The notes below the pieces were generated by a model. It was not told the DNA's origin. It searched no databases and worked only from the letters and a program-made list of their open reading frames with translations. The position numbers and the translations under genes were made by a program. A stretch of DNA of 52,775 nt, from positions 1 to 52,775 of the IMG/VR virus record IMGVR_UViG_3300032174_000008. One strand, given 5' to 3'. The stretch's first letter is position 1. Each line of letters begins with the position of its first letter. Source of the DNA: a virus. Shown in pieces: positions 32,348 through 41,146 of the stretch.

Positions 32348-32628
32348 TCTCTGCCCCGAAGATCGAAGTTGTTGAAAATGAAGTCGATAACTTGCGCCAT
32401 TTGCGCGATTATCATTAGCTGGTTATGTCCGGTTGTTCCGTGGTGAAAATTAGCGGCGTAATAGTCGGCAAACTCAATTTCCTTTTGCTGGCGTTCGTCA
32501 AAGTATTCGCGCCAATCGTGTTCGATGTCCGTGTCGCTATCTAAGGTAAACATCCGCTCATCGTCAGCTTGCTTAGATAGAATCTCATATAAACGCGGTG
32601 CGCCGTCTTTCGTCACTGGAGCAGGCAT
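32344..32628 (-). CDS. Head-tail joining candidate
   Basis: A 94-residue, acidic, helical protein (EYFDERQQKEIEFADYYAAN). No family recognised. Overlaps both neighbours. Position suggests a connector or closure protein. Confidence 0.58.
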   Translation of the reverse strand: MPAPVTKDGAPRLYEILSKQADDERMFTLDSDTDIEHDWREYFDERQQKEIEFADYYAANFHHGTTGHNQLMIIAQMAQVIDFIFNNFDLRGRE

Positions 32629-33881
32629 TAGTTTATTGACACTCCCTCAAAAATTCTAAGTCTTTTAATCCTTTGCCATGCCCACAACGCCCCGGCGCGC
32701 GGCTCAAATGGACAATCTGAAACTTCCTCAGGCAACAATGATCTTTCGGTTCCTAAGCCGTCGGTTGGGTAGCTCCTCCACTCCCGGATAATGCGCTGAG
32801 AACGTTCACAGCCACATTTATCTGAAGGTAAGAATGAAGTCGCCAACCGTGCGACGATGTCAGCCATAGTCCGATCCATGCGCCCGTCCGCTTGACGCGG
32901 CATACCGGCTACGTAATTCACCACAACTCGATCCGGTTCCCGGCCCTGACTCGGCTGGTTCTGACCGCCCAACAGGTAATCAATCGCGGCCTGCCCCATC
33001 TCCCAGTTCCGATCCCCAACGCACACCGGCCACACTTCGACCTGGCACGGCGTAATCGTACACGGCGTCAGAATACCGCCGCTCATGGTTCCTTCCCACT
33101 CCGCTTGCCCTTGCGCGGGGTCGCTTGTCGTCGTGCTCGTATCCAGCACAAGCGAGTAGACTTCGAGTTGCGCGACAAAGTTCCCGGCAACCGTCACGTC
33201 AAGCGGCACAGCGGCATAGGCTGATTGCAGTTCGGGCTTAACGCACAGCGACCGATGTCCGGTGATCGTCGCCGTACCCCCTGCAATCGAAACGCGCACG
33301 GGCCGCAAGCGCCATGTATCATCGAATGGCGCGTTGTCCCGGTCGGACAGCGTAAAGTACACAGCAAGCTGTGTCGGGTCGGTAATCGTCGTGGCAAAGG
33401 TGATTGTGAACGTGTCCAGTATACCGTTCGCCGCGTTGACGCTGTTGGCTGAGGAGTAGGCGACGTTTTGCGCGCCGAGGTCTGTGGCGACGATGGAGCC
33501 AGCGCCCTGCACCATGCCGTACTTCAGTTGCACAGACTTATTTTGGCCTCGTTTATTTGTGCCAGCGCCGAACAGGTAGCGCTCAGCCGGACGGGGGTAT
33601 TTGATCTCTTCTGAGGAGATATAGCGCGGGGAAGGCCAGAATCCGAGTTCTTCTTGTACAGCCTCCTCGCTGCGCTGTATTGCGTTGCCGACTTCACTCC
33701 TGCTTAAGAAGTCCTGTTGCCAGGAATACTGGTAAAACACGTGCTCGCACGCGGCCAGAGCAGTGTTGGAACTGCCAACCGGGAAGCCATAGCTAACCTG
33801 ATTGAGTTCATAAGGCTCGATTCCCATCAAAGCGCCCCACTCATCGATTCCTAACCCCGAGATCGCGTCGCTTCGGGCCAT
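32628..33881 (-). CDS. Likely head-tail connector/adaptor with a large beta insertion
   Basis: A 417-residue protein. The N-terminus (~30-110) has the helical look of gp6-like adaptors (ACEHVFYQYSWQQDFLSRSE, then EEAVQEELGFWPSPRYIS). A central beta-rich insertion (~125-265, NAANGILDTFTITFA...) could be a decoration domain. The C-terminal part has CGC and Trp-rich helices. This is an unusually long adaptor, and the assignment is tentative. The gene is immediately downstream of a homing endonuclease gene. Confidence 0.5.
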   Translation of the reverse strand: MARSDAISGLGIDEWGALMGIEPYELNQVSYGFPVGSSNTALAACEHVFYQYSWQQDFLSRSEVGNAIQRSEEAVQEELGFWPSPRYISSEEIKYPRPAERYLFGAGTNKRGQNKSVQLKYGMVQGAGSIVATDLGAQNVAYSSANSVNAANGILDTFTITFATTITDPTQLAVYFTLSDRDNAPFDDTWRLRPVRVSIAGGTATITGHRSLCVKPELQSAYAAVPLDVTVAGNFVAQLEVYSLVLDTSTTTSDPAQGQAEWEGTMSGGILTPCTITPCQVEVWPVCVGDRNWEMGQAAIDYLLGGQNQPSQGREPDRVVVNYVAGMPRQADGRMDRTMADIVARLATSFLPSDKCGCERSQRIIREWRSYPTDGLGTERSLLPEEVSDCPFEPRAGALWAWQRIKRLRIFEGVSIN

Positions 33882-33895
33882 ATCATAGTTCCCTA

Positions 33896-34549
33896 TTATT
33901 CAGCATAACGACACTTCCAACCTTTATGATTAGAGTACTCGCCCCTAGCCACGCGGCACATGCTGCCTGCTGTTAAACCCCGACTTTCGCTAAACCCCTT
34001 TAGATTGACAAATTCAAATTCTTCGCCATCGGGAGAGGTAGCTATCCAATGTAAACTGTGTTTTAGTCTACATTCATCAGACATCTTAACGCCCTTGCGC
34101 GCTTCGCTCATGCGCTTTCGTGCCTCGGGTGAAGGGATTTTACCTTTATGGCTATCGCTCAATTTCTGACGCATCCCGGGCAAGTTAATTCTTTCTTTTG
34201 CAGCGTCACTTATTTTCTTGCGTGTTTCGGGAGAATGCTCACAACCGTTAGCTTTAGGGCAAATATTAAAGCCCCGATTCCCAAAAGGCTTAAGCTTTTT
34301 GAACCAATACTGCTCGCGCTCAAGAACGTTCCAGGGCATAACCAACTCAAGCACTTCAAACCTAAAAGCATCAATGCCGTATTTGTTATAAGCGTTTTGG
34401 AGATGTGCGTTGCCGTGTTTACCAAGCTTAAGCTTGCTAAAATGCGTATGCCGACGTGCTTGCAAATTTACGGCACTACCGATATAGATTTTTCCATTTG
34501 CCGTACACGTTATCATGTAAATCCCGGATGTTGTTGGTATACTTGCCAT
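33896..34549 (-). CDS. GIY-YIG homing endonuclease with NUMOD3 motifs (copy 1)
   Basis: A 217-residue protein. N-terminal GIY-YIG domain: SGIYMITCTANGKIYIGSA (~8-26), then a conserved Arg and LEREQYWFKKLKPFGNRGFN with the catalytic Glu. Three NUMOD3 repeats follow (HSPETRKKISDAAKE; MRQKLSDSHKG; EARKRMSEARKG), then a small helix-turn-helix (GFSESRGLTAGSM) that ends HKGWKCRYAE. Free-standing, in the gap between genes, with its own TATAAT unit. It is a relative of copy 2 at 35241. It cuts DNA to move into homologous phages. Confidence 0.88.
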   Translation of the reverse strand: MASIPTTSGIYMITCTANGKIYIGSAVNLQARRHTHFSKLKLGKHGNAHLQNAYNKYGIDAFRFEVLELVMPWNVLEREQYWFKKLKPFGNRGFNICPKANGCEHSPETRKKISDAAKERINLPGMRQKLSDSHKGKIPSPEARKRMSEARKGVKMSDECRLKHSLHWIATSPDGEEFEFVNLKGFSESRGLTAGSMCRVARGEYSNHKGWKCRYAE

Positions 34550-34574
34550 TGGCTGTGCGGTCCTTTCGCATAGT

Positions 34575-34604
34575 GCCGTCGGCGGTTTGCCCCGCGTGGA
34601 CGGC
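34575..34604 (-). promoter_or_regulatory. Leader hairpin of homing endonuclease 1
   Basis: GCCGTC/GACGGC stem with an inner GCGG/CCGC pairing, between TATAAT (34621-34626) and the ATG at 34549. Confidence 0.5.
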
Positions 34605-34620
34605 GTTTACATTGCCGCTA

Positions 34621-34626
34621 ATTATA
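34621..34626 (-). promoter_or_regulatory. -10 box TATAAT for homing endonuclease 1
   Basis: Perfect TATAAT on the minus strand about 70 bases before ATG 34549; no -35 box found. Confidence 0.5.
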
Positions 34627-34632
34627 ACTCAT

Positions 34633-34944
34633 CTAAGGGTTATCGGCCTCAAACGGATTAATCACGCTGTCGGCTAATTCAACCTTTGCCTTGAGCCATT
34701 CAATGTAGTGTGCCATCCACGACGGATGCCGGAACTCTATGATATGCGGACTTATGTTGCCATTGAACTCCTTAGGCTCATGCAACAAAGCCTCAAACAA
34801 TTCCTTCTCCATGTCCGCACGGTACTTGACCCACGCCGCGTCAAGTGACGCCTTTGCGATTTCGACCTTGCGCTTGCCAGCGTCACGCGCCTCTATTTCG
34901 GCGTCGTTTATATCCATAAGCACACCGAATTTCGATTTACCCAT
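34633..34944 (-). CDS. Hypothetical helical protein
   Basis: A 103-residue acidic helical protein (EIEARDAGKRKVEIAKASL). ATG 34944 overlaps the previous gene by 8 bases; the longer frame from 34989 is rejected because it would run within that gene. Function unknown. Confidence 0.6.
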   Translation of the reverse strand: MGKSKFGVLMDINDAEIEARDAGKRKVEIAKASLDAAWVKYRADMEKELFEALLHEPKEFNGNISPHIIEFRHPSWMAHYIEWLKAKVELADSVINPFEADNP

Positions 34945-35230
34945 GATGCACCACACTTTCCACGATAATCGCCCCGGCACTGAACCCAAACCAATCGAGC
35001 GCGGCGATCAGCCAGCTATCGCCCCGGTACAGCGCCACAGCCAGTGCCACAACAGCACTAACCCACAACGACATGCAAAACACGCAGCAAAAAGCACCGG
35101 CCAATCCATGCCCAACGCACTGACTATACTCATCGTGTCTAACCCCCACGGCATGCCGTAACTTGGCAAACACGTCACCCGGCCCGGCTTCGGTTACGAT
35201 GAGTGAGCTAATTCTGAACGTAACTAACAT
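34937..35230 (-). CDS. DUF1360-like membrane protein
   Basis: A 97-residue protein with start MLVTFRISSLIVTEAGPGDVF, followed by a Cys pair segment (CCVFCMSLWVSAVVALAVAL) and further hydrophobic helices (~2 in total). This is the pattern of DUF1360, small membrane proteins common in phages and Bacillus: FR..RLI..EDGP, then C.FC.S.W. SD GAGG about 10 bases before ATG 35230; the longer frame from 35281 starts inside the neighbouring homing endonuclease gene and is rejected. Function unknown. Confidence 0.75.
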   Translation of the reverse strand: MLVTFRISSLIVTEAGPGDVFAKLRHAVGVRHDEYSQCVGHGLAGAFCCVFCMSLWVSAVVALAVALYRGDSWLIAALDWFGFSAGAIIVESVVHHG

Positions 35231-35240
35231 ACATAAAACC

Positions 35241-35945
35241 TCAAGCACGTCTACACTTCCAGCCTTTATGGTGTTTGGCATAACCGTATGCCACTTGTCC
35301 CATAGCGCTACGATTAAGATTATGCTCGAGACAAAAACGCTGTAAATTTACAATTTTCGCCTCATGCCCATCAGGATCGATAACAACCCACTCGAGCGAT
35401 TTTGAGGCACTCATCTTTTCGCGTATCTCGAGTGAAGGATTTTTGCTTGCGGCACTAAGCTTCGCACGTGTTTCTTCGGTAGGATGCTTTCCCTTGTTCG
35501 CTGGTGATTGTCCTTTGTGAGATACGCTCAGTCTTTCTCGAGTTTCGGCTGAATGATGCTTTCCTTTATTCCATGCCGGTTTTCCAATATTCGAAGCGCT
35601 AATCCTTTGGCGTACTTCCAAAGGAGCGTTAAGCATTGGAGATTCGGCATTACGTGAAACATTAAAACCACGTGGCTCGAATGGTTTTAATTTGTCGAGC
35701 CAATATTGCTCTCGAGCCAATAATGCAAACGGAAAAACGTATTCTAGAACCTTAAACGTGAAACTTTCTTCGCCATACTTGTTCCAAGCGCTTTGCAAAT
35801 GGCGATTACCGTGTTTATTGTGACGTAAGTTAGAGCAATGCTGCTGCATACGCGTGCGCAGATTTGCCGTGCTACCTATATAAATTTTCCCATTTGCAAT
35901 GCACGTGATCATGTAAATTCCCGAAGTTGACGATATACTTTCCAT
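35241..35945 (-). CDS. GIY-YIG homing endonuclease with NUMOD3 motifs (copy 2)
   Basis: A 234-residue protein and paralogue of 33896: SGIYMITCIANGKIYIGSTA, LAREQYWLDKLKPFEPRGFN, four NUMOD3 repeats (EVRQRISASNIGK; ETRERLSVSHKGQ; ETRAKLSAASKN; EIREKMSASKS), and a small helix-turn-helix near the end (FCLEHNLNRSAM, then HHKGWKCRRA). Own TATAAT and leader hairpin. It lies between the three-domain glycosyltransferase and the DUF1360-like gene. Confidence 0.88.
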   Translation of the reverse strand: MESISSTSGIYMITCIANGKIYIGSTANLRTRMQQHCSNLRHNKHGNRHLQSAWNKYGEESFTFKVLEYVFPFALLAREQYWLDKLKPFEPRGFNVSRNAESPMLNAPLEVRQRISASNIGKPAWNKGKHHSAETRERLSVSHKGQSPANKGKHPTEETRAKLSAASKNPSLEIREKMSASKSLEWVVIDPDGHEAKIVNLQRFCLEHNLNRSAMGQVAYGYAKHHKGWKCRRA

Positions 35946-35972
35946 AGCTGATGCACCTCTACTGCATTAGAA

Positions 35973-36000
35973 CCGTTGGCGGTGGCGACCGCGCGAACGG
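35973..36000 (-). promoter_or_regulatory. Leader hairpin of homing endonuclease 2
   Basis: CCGTT/AACGG outer and GCGGT/ACCGC inner stem, between TATAAT (36018-36023) and ATG 35945. Confidence 0.5.
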
Positions 36001-36017
36001 TATTATCGTTGATTGAT

Positions 36018-36023
36018 ATTATA
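36018..36023 (-). promoter_or_regulatory. -10 box TATAAT for homing endonuclease 2
   Basis: Perfect TATAAT on the minus strand just after the glycosyltransferase stop. No -35 box. Confidence 0.5.
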
Positions 36024-36029
36024 CCCCTT

Positions 36030-36341
36030 TTAAAGCGCAGCTACAGGCTGACGCTGAATTGTTGGTGGGGGCGGCGGGATAGGAGTAGATTGCTTTTCCT
36101 CGGCTATTTCTGCTATGGGAGTAAAGCGCTGATCGTTTTGAAGATCTGCCAATTTTACGTAGAATGTCGCACCGCCCATTCGGTATCCATAGTTTGTTTT
36201 TGTTATTGGCCCGTACACTTGCGTTTGTCCGGGCGGCCCGTTGTACACGATCCTCACCAGTTGATCGGGCGTTGGCGGTTGGCCGTTGACGCCCTGGATA
36301 ACCTGCTTGCTGGTTGGCGCATTGTTTTTGCAGCCGCACAT
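36030..36341 (-). CDS. Internal in-frame start: C-terminal 103-residue product
   Basis: Within the glycosyltransferase gene, ATG 36341 is preceded by a perfect AGGAGG with four bases between (36346-36351), in the same frame. It would give MCGCKNNAPTSKQ... as a free protein of 103 residues, Pro-rich at its end. It is also the best-scoring SD of the area. Either a nested product or the trace of a former separate gene fused to the enzyme. Confidence 0.55.
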   Translation of the reverse strand: MCGCKNNAPTSKQVIQGVNGQPPTPDQLVRIVYNGPPGQTQVYGPITKTNYGYRMGGATFYVKLADLQNDQRFTPIAEIAEEKQSTPIPPPPPTIQRQPVAAL

Positions 36342-38702
36342 TTTGCCTCCTGAGATGTACTCGCCATACTTCTGATTGAACGCTGCGATAATTTCAGCCT
36401 TGATCGTTTCGCCCCGTTCACGCCGCTGGCCGGTCAAATATCGGTATATGAATAATGGCTCAGCCACGCGCGCGCCGCAAATATCGGCCTTCGCAAGATC
36501 CATGAAATATTGGACGTCCTCCCAGGATACCATCGATTCATCGAAGCCGCCGATTTGTTCGTGCCACGCCTTCTTAAGTAGGATGTTCACGGCATGACCT
36601 ACCGGCTTTTGGAACACATCCCCCGTCACAAACTCCGGCGTTTCGTGCCCTTCGAGCATGCCCTCTTTGTTCACCGATAGCCAGTCGGTGTACACGTACC
36701 GCCCGGTTCGCTGGTACATGCGCAACGTCTTTTCGAGGAACGTCGGCATCAAGATGTCATCGGCATCGAGAAACGTCACGAACGGCGCTGTAGCGTGTTT
36801 GACGCCCAGATTACGGGCTGCCCCTGCACCAACGTGCCCCGCCGTATCGATTACGCGCGCCCACGGGAACGGCGCAAGTCCGGGTAGCGGTTCGCCGGTA
36901 TCGTTGACAATGATCGCTTCCCAGTATCGCTCAGTCTGGCGTTCTATGCTGTCAAGGGCTTGCGCTAGATAAGGAATGTGGTATCCGGCCACTGGCACAA
37001 TAACCGATACCTTAGGCCGATCGTAGTTGCGTACCGGGCGCGCAATGCCAGCGGCGGCCAGCGGGTATTGCTTGTCATTTATAAATGGCTTGTCTCCAAC
37101 CCAGTCCGGTTCGGTTTGTTTTCCAGTTCGCACACCTTCAGATAAACTCCCGCTGTGAAGGCGATAATGAAACCATCCGGCATCAGTGACCTGTTTGGCA
37201 CGGAAGCCAAGCGAGACAATGCGCAAGAATAACTCTGCATCCTCAGCCGGTTGATACTGCGAGCGATAGCCTCCCGCTCGACGCCACGCATCACGACGAA
37301 ACATGCAGCACGTTGGCACTTGGTTATGGCGGTCAACTTGTTTCTCCCACGAAAATCCTTTAGGCCACTCGCTGACAGCGCCTAACTTGCCGTCAGCATC
37401 AATCGTCTGCAATCCGGTGAATGCAATGCCCAGCCCGCGATCAGCGTCTAGAGCATCGGCTAACGTTTGCAGAAAGCGCGGATCACCTAACTTGTCATCG
37501 GCATCCAGACAACAGATATAGTCGCCCTTTGCCTCTTTGATGCCGCGATTGCGCGCGTTGGCGACGCCGGAGTTTGGCTGATCGATAACACGCGCGTCAT
37601 ACAGAACCTGGTTTGTATCGAAGCCGGAAACGCTAAGTGCTTCGATTATCGCGTCATGCGACCCGTCGGTTGATCCGTCGTTGACTATAATTAATTCGAC
37701 ATTCCATCCTGTAGTCGGTGCTTTTAACGACTGTTTAGAAACGCTGGCTATCGCCTCACCGACATATTGCGCGTAATTGTGGCACGGAATAATGACGCTA
37801 ATTTTTGGATGTGAATGCGTGTCGAATAGGCTATCGTAAACTTCAGCAATCGAAGCCGCCACGCCCTGCCACGTGAACAGCCGTGCGACTTCGCGGGCGT
37901 TCGCGCCCAACGTTTCGCGGTGCTTGAGACAGTACGCCAACCCTTCAATTAGCCCGTCAATGTCGCCTGGTTCGCACAAAAAACCGTTAATGCCGTGTTT
38001 GACAAGATTCGGCATGTTGCCGTGTGCGTAGCCAAGTATTGGCACTCCTGCAGCCATGAATTCTAGCGCCCCAATGCAAAACGTTTCCTTCGTGGTACAC
38101 AATCCGATAGACGCGCCTCGAATTAGACCTTTCATCACGTCAAAAGTTTGACGCCCGATGACGCGCAAGTTCGGAGTCGCCGCCTGCCCGAACGTGCTCA
38201 GGAAGTGCATCTGTGGCACTTTCTTTGCCAGTTCGGTGATCGGCGTCGGGTCGCACACCGGATCGCTTCGGGTCTTATTCCACAACACATACCCTTGATT
38301 GTTGCCCGGTTCCCACTCGTCAAAGTCGATGGCCCACGGGATCACCGTCGGATTGATGTGGCAATCGCGCCTCAGCAGATCGGCAACCCATTCGCTGGGA
38401 GCGGTTACGACACGCGCCGACATAAAAGAATTCACAACTCCCTGATTGGCACTGACCATCCACGGTTCAATCAGGTGCGGGTAAGCGCTTGGGTATAAAC
38501 CATGGAGATGTGCCACGTCGGGCTGTCTGTCGTTGTGTTGCCCTGCATGTCCAGCAATTAAATCGGCTTCATTTATATTTTCGGTGAGTTGATACCCCCA
38601 CTCGGGTAAAGACTTCTCGAGATGGATTGTTATCGCGTTTATGCTGTTGGTCAGATCGTTTCTCGCATGAGATGGCAATGGCATCATGTAGCATTTACGC
38701 AT
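36030..38702 (-). CDS. Three-domain glycosyltransferase (GT4-like, GT2, GT2) with a C-terminal extension
   Basis: An 890-residue protein. First domain (~1-310): GT-B fold, VVTAPSEWVADLLRR and EFMAAGVPILGYAHGNMPNL, typical of GT4-like retaining enzymes. Second (~320-560): GT2 A-fold, ISVIIPCHNYAQYV, VNDGSTDGS, CLDADDK. Third (~580-800): again GT2, VSVIVPVAGYHIPYL, VNDTGEP, FLDADDIL, GGFDESM. The last ~100 residues are separate: the MCGCKNN... block described at 36030-36341. ATG 38702 is used; an in-frame GTG at 38753 also exists. It lies between the homing endonuclease and virion genes, consistent with modification of virion proteins or of host glycan. No signal peptide. Confidence 0.8.
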   Translation of the reverse strand: MRKCYMMPLPSHARNDLTNSINAITIHLEKSLPEWGYQLTENINEADLIAGHAGQHNDRQPDVAHLHGLYPSAYPHLIEPWMVSANQGVVNSFMSARVVTAPSEWVADLLRRDCHINPTVIPWAIDFDEWEPGNNQGYVLWNKTRSDPVCDPTPITELAKKVPQMHFLSTFGQAATPNLRVIGRQTFDVMKGLIRGASIGLCTTKETFCIGALEFMAAGVPILGYAHGNMPNLVKHGINGFLCEPGDIDGLIEGLAYCLKHRETLGANAREVARLFTWQGVAASIAEVYDSLFDTHSHPKISVIIPCHNYAQYVGEAIASVSKQSLKAPTTGWNVELIIVNDGSTDGSHDAIIEALSVSGFDTNQVLYDARVIDQPNSGVANARNRGIKEAKGDYICCLDADDKLGDPRFLQTLADALDADRGLGIAFTGLQTIDADGKLGAVSEWPKGFSWEKQVDRHNQVPTCCMFRRDAWRRAGGYRSQYQPAEDAELFLRIVSLGFRAKQVTDAGWFHYRLHSGSLSEGVRTGKQTEPDWVGDKPFINDKQYPLAAAGIARPVRNYDRPKVSVIVPVAGYHIPYLAQALDSIERQTERYWEAIIVNDTGEPLPGLAPFPWARVIDTAGHVGAGAARNLGVKHATAPFVTFLDADDILMPTFLEKTLRMYQRTGRYVYTDWLSVNKEGMLEGHETPEFVTGDVFQKPVGHAVNILLKKAWHEQIGGFDESMVSWEDVQYFMDLAKADICGARVAEPLFIYRYLTGQRRERGETIKAEIIAAFNQKYGEYISGGKMCGCKNNAPTSKQVIQGVNGQPPTPDQLVRIVYNGPPGQTQVYGPITKTNYGYRMGGATFYVKLADLQNDQRFTPIAEIAEEKQSTPIPPPPPTIQRQPVAAL

Positions 38703-38791
38703 GGCGGCACATCCAGTGACGATGATGGTTACGCCTACCGTTGGCAACTGCACACATTTTCGTTGTACTTAGTCCGTTCTGACGGCAAAAT

Positions 38792-39100
38792 TCAGTTAAG
38801 TTGTGCACTTCGTTCAATGTCTTCTTGCTCCTGAACAAATCTCATACGGGCATACAGGTTCGCGCTGCCATAATTTCGATACTCAGGTTTGCGCTCCCAA
38901 CCTAAAAAACTGACGGGTTGCCATTTTCCGGGAACATCCCGATTTAGCATTAGTTCGACTTCGCGAACGGCGTCTTCTTTTGTTGCATAGTCGAATTTCT
39001 GGCAATATTCAAAATCAACAATCCCCCACGGATTGTAGTAGATACGATAGACAGTCGGGACCGTAAGGTCTACAACCAAGTGGGGATTTTCGGCTTTCAT
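38792..39100 (-). CDS. Hypothetical protein
   Basis: A 102-residue protein with Tyr-rich, beta-like N-terminal half (YRIYYNPWGIVDFEY) and charged helical C-terminal half. No family recognised. Coupled to the methyltransferase before it (ATGA). Confidence 0.6.
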   Translation of the reverse strand: MKAENPHLVVDLTVPTVYRIYYNPWGIVDFEYCQKFDYATKEDAVREVELMLNRDVPGKWQPVSFLGWERKPEYRNYGSANLYARMRFVQEQEDIERSAQLN

Positions 39101-39687
39101 GCCGTTCGCTCCAAAACCAGCATCGTATGAACCACCTTGACCGACTTCCAGCTATCGGGATTCTCCGCCTTCCAATCTGCCACGGCCTTGCTCACTTCAA
39201 CGTGTAGCGGGTGCGCAACGTGCCCTGGATGTGCGTCGCTAGCGGTCACGGCGTTATCGTGTACCAGCACAAAGCCGCCAACCTTAACCAACGGCGTGTA
39301 CAGCGATAAGTCGGCAAGTGCATCAGTATACGAATGCCCGCCGTCAATGAACAAAACGTCAATAGCTTTGTTGCGCAGTTTCTTCTTCAGTTGAGCGAGC
39401 GTCGCCTTGTCGCTCGAATTGCCGACAATTAGCGGCGGCGGTACTAACCCGGCCTCGGTCAGGTTCGCCGAGTACGCGTCAAGTGGGTTGATCTCAATGC
39501 CGTATACGGTTGCGGTGGGCGCGTATTTCACAAACGCCGCCATTGAGCGTCCGAATTCCACGCCGACATTAACGATTACGCCGCCTTCGGGTACGGTTTT
39601 CGCGTACTCGATCAGCGTATCTTCCTCATCCGTTTCAAGCCAGCCGGGTACATCCGTGTACGGGCTGTACGGTGCATTACCGATCAT
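39097..39687 (-). CDS. Class I SAM-dependent methyltransferase
   Basis: A 196-residue protein: GGVIVNVGVEFGRSMAAF (motif I), VYGIEINPL (acidic end of strand 2), DVLFIDGGHSYTDALADL, a Methyltransf_24-like signature with acidic DGGH, and VGGFVLVHDNA. ATG 39687 is used (AAAGGGGG ahead); an in-frame GTG 15 bases earlier is likely not the start. Its neighbours suggest sugar or glycan O-methylation. DNA as a substrate is unlikely from the motifs. Confidence 0.78.
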   Translation of the reverse strand: MIGNAPYSPYTDVPGWLETDEEDTLIEYAKTVPEGGVIVNVGVEFGRSMAAFVKYAPTATVYGIEINPLDAYSANLTEAGLVPPPLIVGNSSDKATLAQLKKKLRNKAIDVLFIDGGHSYTDALADLSLYTPLVKVGGFVLVHDNAVTASDAHPGHVAHPLHVEVSKAVADWKAENPDSWKSVKVVHTMLVLERTA

Positions 39688-39698
39688 CGTACCCCCTT

Positions 39699-39998
39699 TC
39701 ACTGCAATCGATTGATAAGCAAGTCGAAGTGGCCTTCTATGGCGGTGCTAGCCCCTTGCGGTGCGCCAAACAACAACGCCACGTACTGCCAAGCGCCGTA
39801 CACCGCCGCCCCTTGCCCGGCAGCCCAGCCGTATCGCGCTTCCAAGTTTGTGAAAGTAGCGCCGTCGGTTTGGTGTTGCAGTAAACCGTATACTGAAAGC
39901 ACTTGCGAAACGGCTTGACGCATCGCATCGCGCGCGTTACCGAGTGCTTGCGCGTCCGAGTTCGCGCTCCGGTTAGTGATTATCTCGTCTGATGCCAT
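39699..39998 (-). CDS. Small structural-type protein
   Basis: A 99-residue Ala/Gln-rich helical protein with a few aromatic residues (FTNLEARYGWAAGQGAAVY). No family recognised. ATG 39998 follows AGGAG. Confidence 0.6.
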   Translation of the reverse strand: MASDEIITNRSANSDAQALGNARDAMRQAVSQVLSVYGLLQHQTDGATFTNLEARYGWAAGQGAAVYGAWQYVALLFGAPQGASTAIEGHFDLLINRLQ

Positions 39999-40037
39999 CG
40001 TTCATACTCCTATTCGTTAGTTGTCCGTTTCATTCTA

Positions 40038-40769
40038 TCATAGAGGCGTACTCAACGTCGTGATCGCCGCGCCCGACTTCACGTCGCTGAATAGGCTGAA
40101 GCCCGCGAGCCAGCCTTTCCAGTAGGTGCCGCCATTAAGGCGAGCCAGTGTGCAAAGTGCGTTAGTCAGCGAACCTGTCCACGCACCGGCTAGAGTGTGC
40201 GAACTAGGCGCACCGCCGTCTATGTACAATTTAAGCGCATTGCCTGCCTGATCCCATGTCTCAATTATGTTATGCCAACCAGCAGTCACCGCAAGCGATA
40301 CGGTTATCGATGAAATTGACCCGCCTTTTTTGTCATAGATAATGACTGTACTTGCTGTTTCCTTACCGCCCACAACGAAATTATTGGTGTCAACTCCTAT
40401 CGAATAGAAATACTCTGTTGTAGGCCAACTTCCATTGGTGTTTATCCAGATTGAGATCGTACCCTTGGTTGGATCAAACACGCTATTCAACGCCACCGCT
40501 GGCAACTGCCCAAATCCGGTCGTGCCATCAAACAACGGCGCATTGCCCATGCTTGCGCCCGGCCCGGCAAGGTTCGCCAGTGCCACGCCGCCGTTGTATG
40601 TGCCGTTGAGTCCACTGTTGTTCGGGCAAACTATCGTTGTACCGGCGTTCTCGTTCAGCGGGTAGTAGGCAATCAGGTTGCCAAGTCCCTGAACCGCCGA
40701 CTGATACGCCGGAACGCCAGTGCCTCCGCGCCTGAGAAGATACTGGCCTAGAAGATGGTGGAAACTCAA
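40038..40769 (-). CDS. LamG-like lectin-type virion protein
   Basis: A 243-residue protein. Residues ~30-230 follow the LamG/concanavalin-A-like jelly roll: LIAYYPLNENAGTTIVCPNNS, LFDGTTGFGQLP, GTISIWINTNG, GWHNIIETWDQAGNALKLYIDG. Such domains bind carbohydrates and often sit as virion decoration. The short N-terminus may anchor it. Directly next to the 124-residue decoration-type protein. Confidence 0.75.
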   Translation of the reverse strand: MSFHHLLGQYLLRRGGTGVPAYQSAVQGLGNLIAYYPLNENAGTTIVCPNNSGLNGTYNGGVALANLAGPGASMGNAPLFDGTTGFGQLPAVALNSVFDPTKGTISIWINTNGSWPTTEYFYSIGVDTNNFVVGGKETASTVIIYDKKGGSISSITVSLAVTAGWHNIIETWDQAGNALKLYIDGGAPSSHTLAGAWTGSLTNALCTLARLNGGTYWKGWLAGFSLFSDVKSGAAITTLSTPL

Positions 40770-40770
40770 C

Positions 40771-41145
40771 TCAGCTTGTCCAGTAGTATTGCAGCGAGTA
40801 GCCGACTTGCACGCCGGTTGACAGGTTGATGATCAGCGCATTGCCATTCTGAGCCTGATCAAAACCTAGACTAATCCCGCGCCCCGGCACGAGCGGCAAG
40901 CATACGCCGTCGCCTTGATTCTGTGCCAACGTTCGCCAAAATGGGGAACCGCCCGCCTTGACGATAATCGTAACCGGCGTCGCGCTTTCGTTTTGCACCT
41001 GGAGCGCGGTGATTACCAATCGTTGCGGTACGTTCGGCTGGGCAATAACCACGTTATCGCCGTTGCCGTTAATGGTTCCGGTTTTGAACAGAAATCCGCC
41101 GGGCACTTGCGGATCTTGCGTGACAACCACATATTCCATTGGCAT
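40771..41145 (-). CDS. Decoration-type beta protein
   Basis: A 124-residue, nearly all-beta protein (VITALQVQNESATPVTIIVKA, RGISLGFDQAQNGNALIINLS). It resembles small phage decoration or fibre-attachment proteins in texture only; no domain is recognised. It precedes the LamG-like gene. Confidence 0.6.
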   Translation of the reverse strand: MPMEYVVVTQDPQVPGGFLFKTGTINGNGDNVVIAQPNVPQRLVITALQVQNESATPVTIIVKAGGSPFWRTLAQNQGDGVCLPLVPGRGISLGFDQAQNGNALIINLSTGVQVGYSLQYYWTS

Positions 41146-41146
41146 G

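Noticed and set aside
34937-35281. Longer start of the DUF1360-like gene
   Set aside because: It would run back into the endonuclease gene and lacks an SD; ATG 35230 has GAGG and matches the family start.
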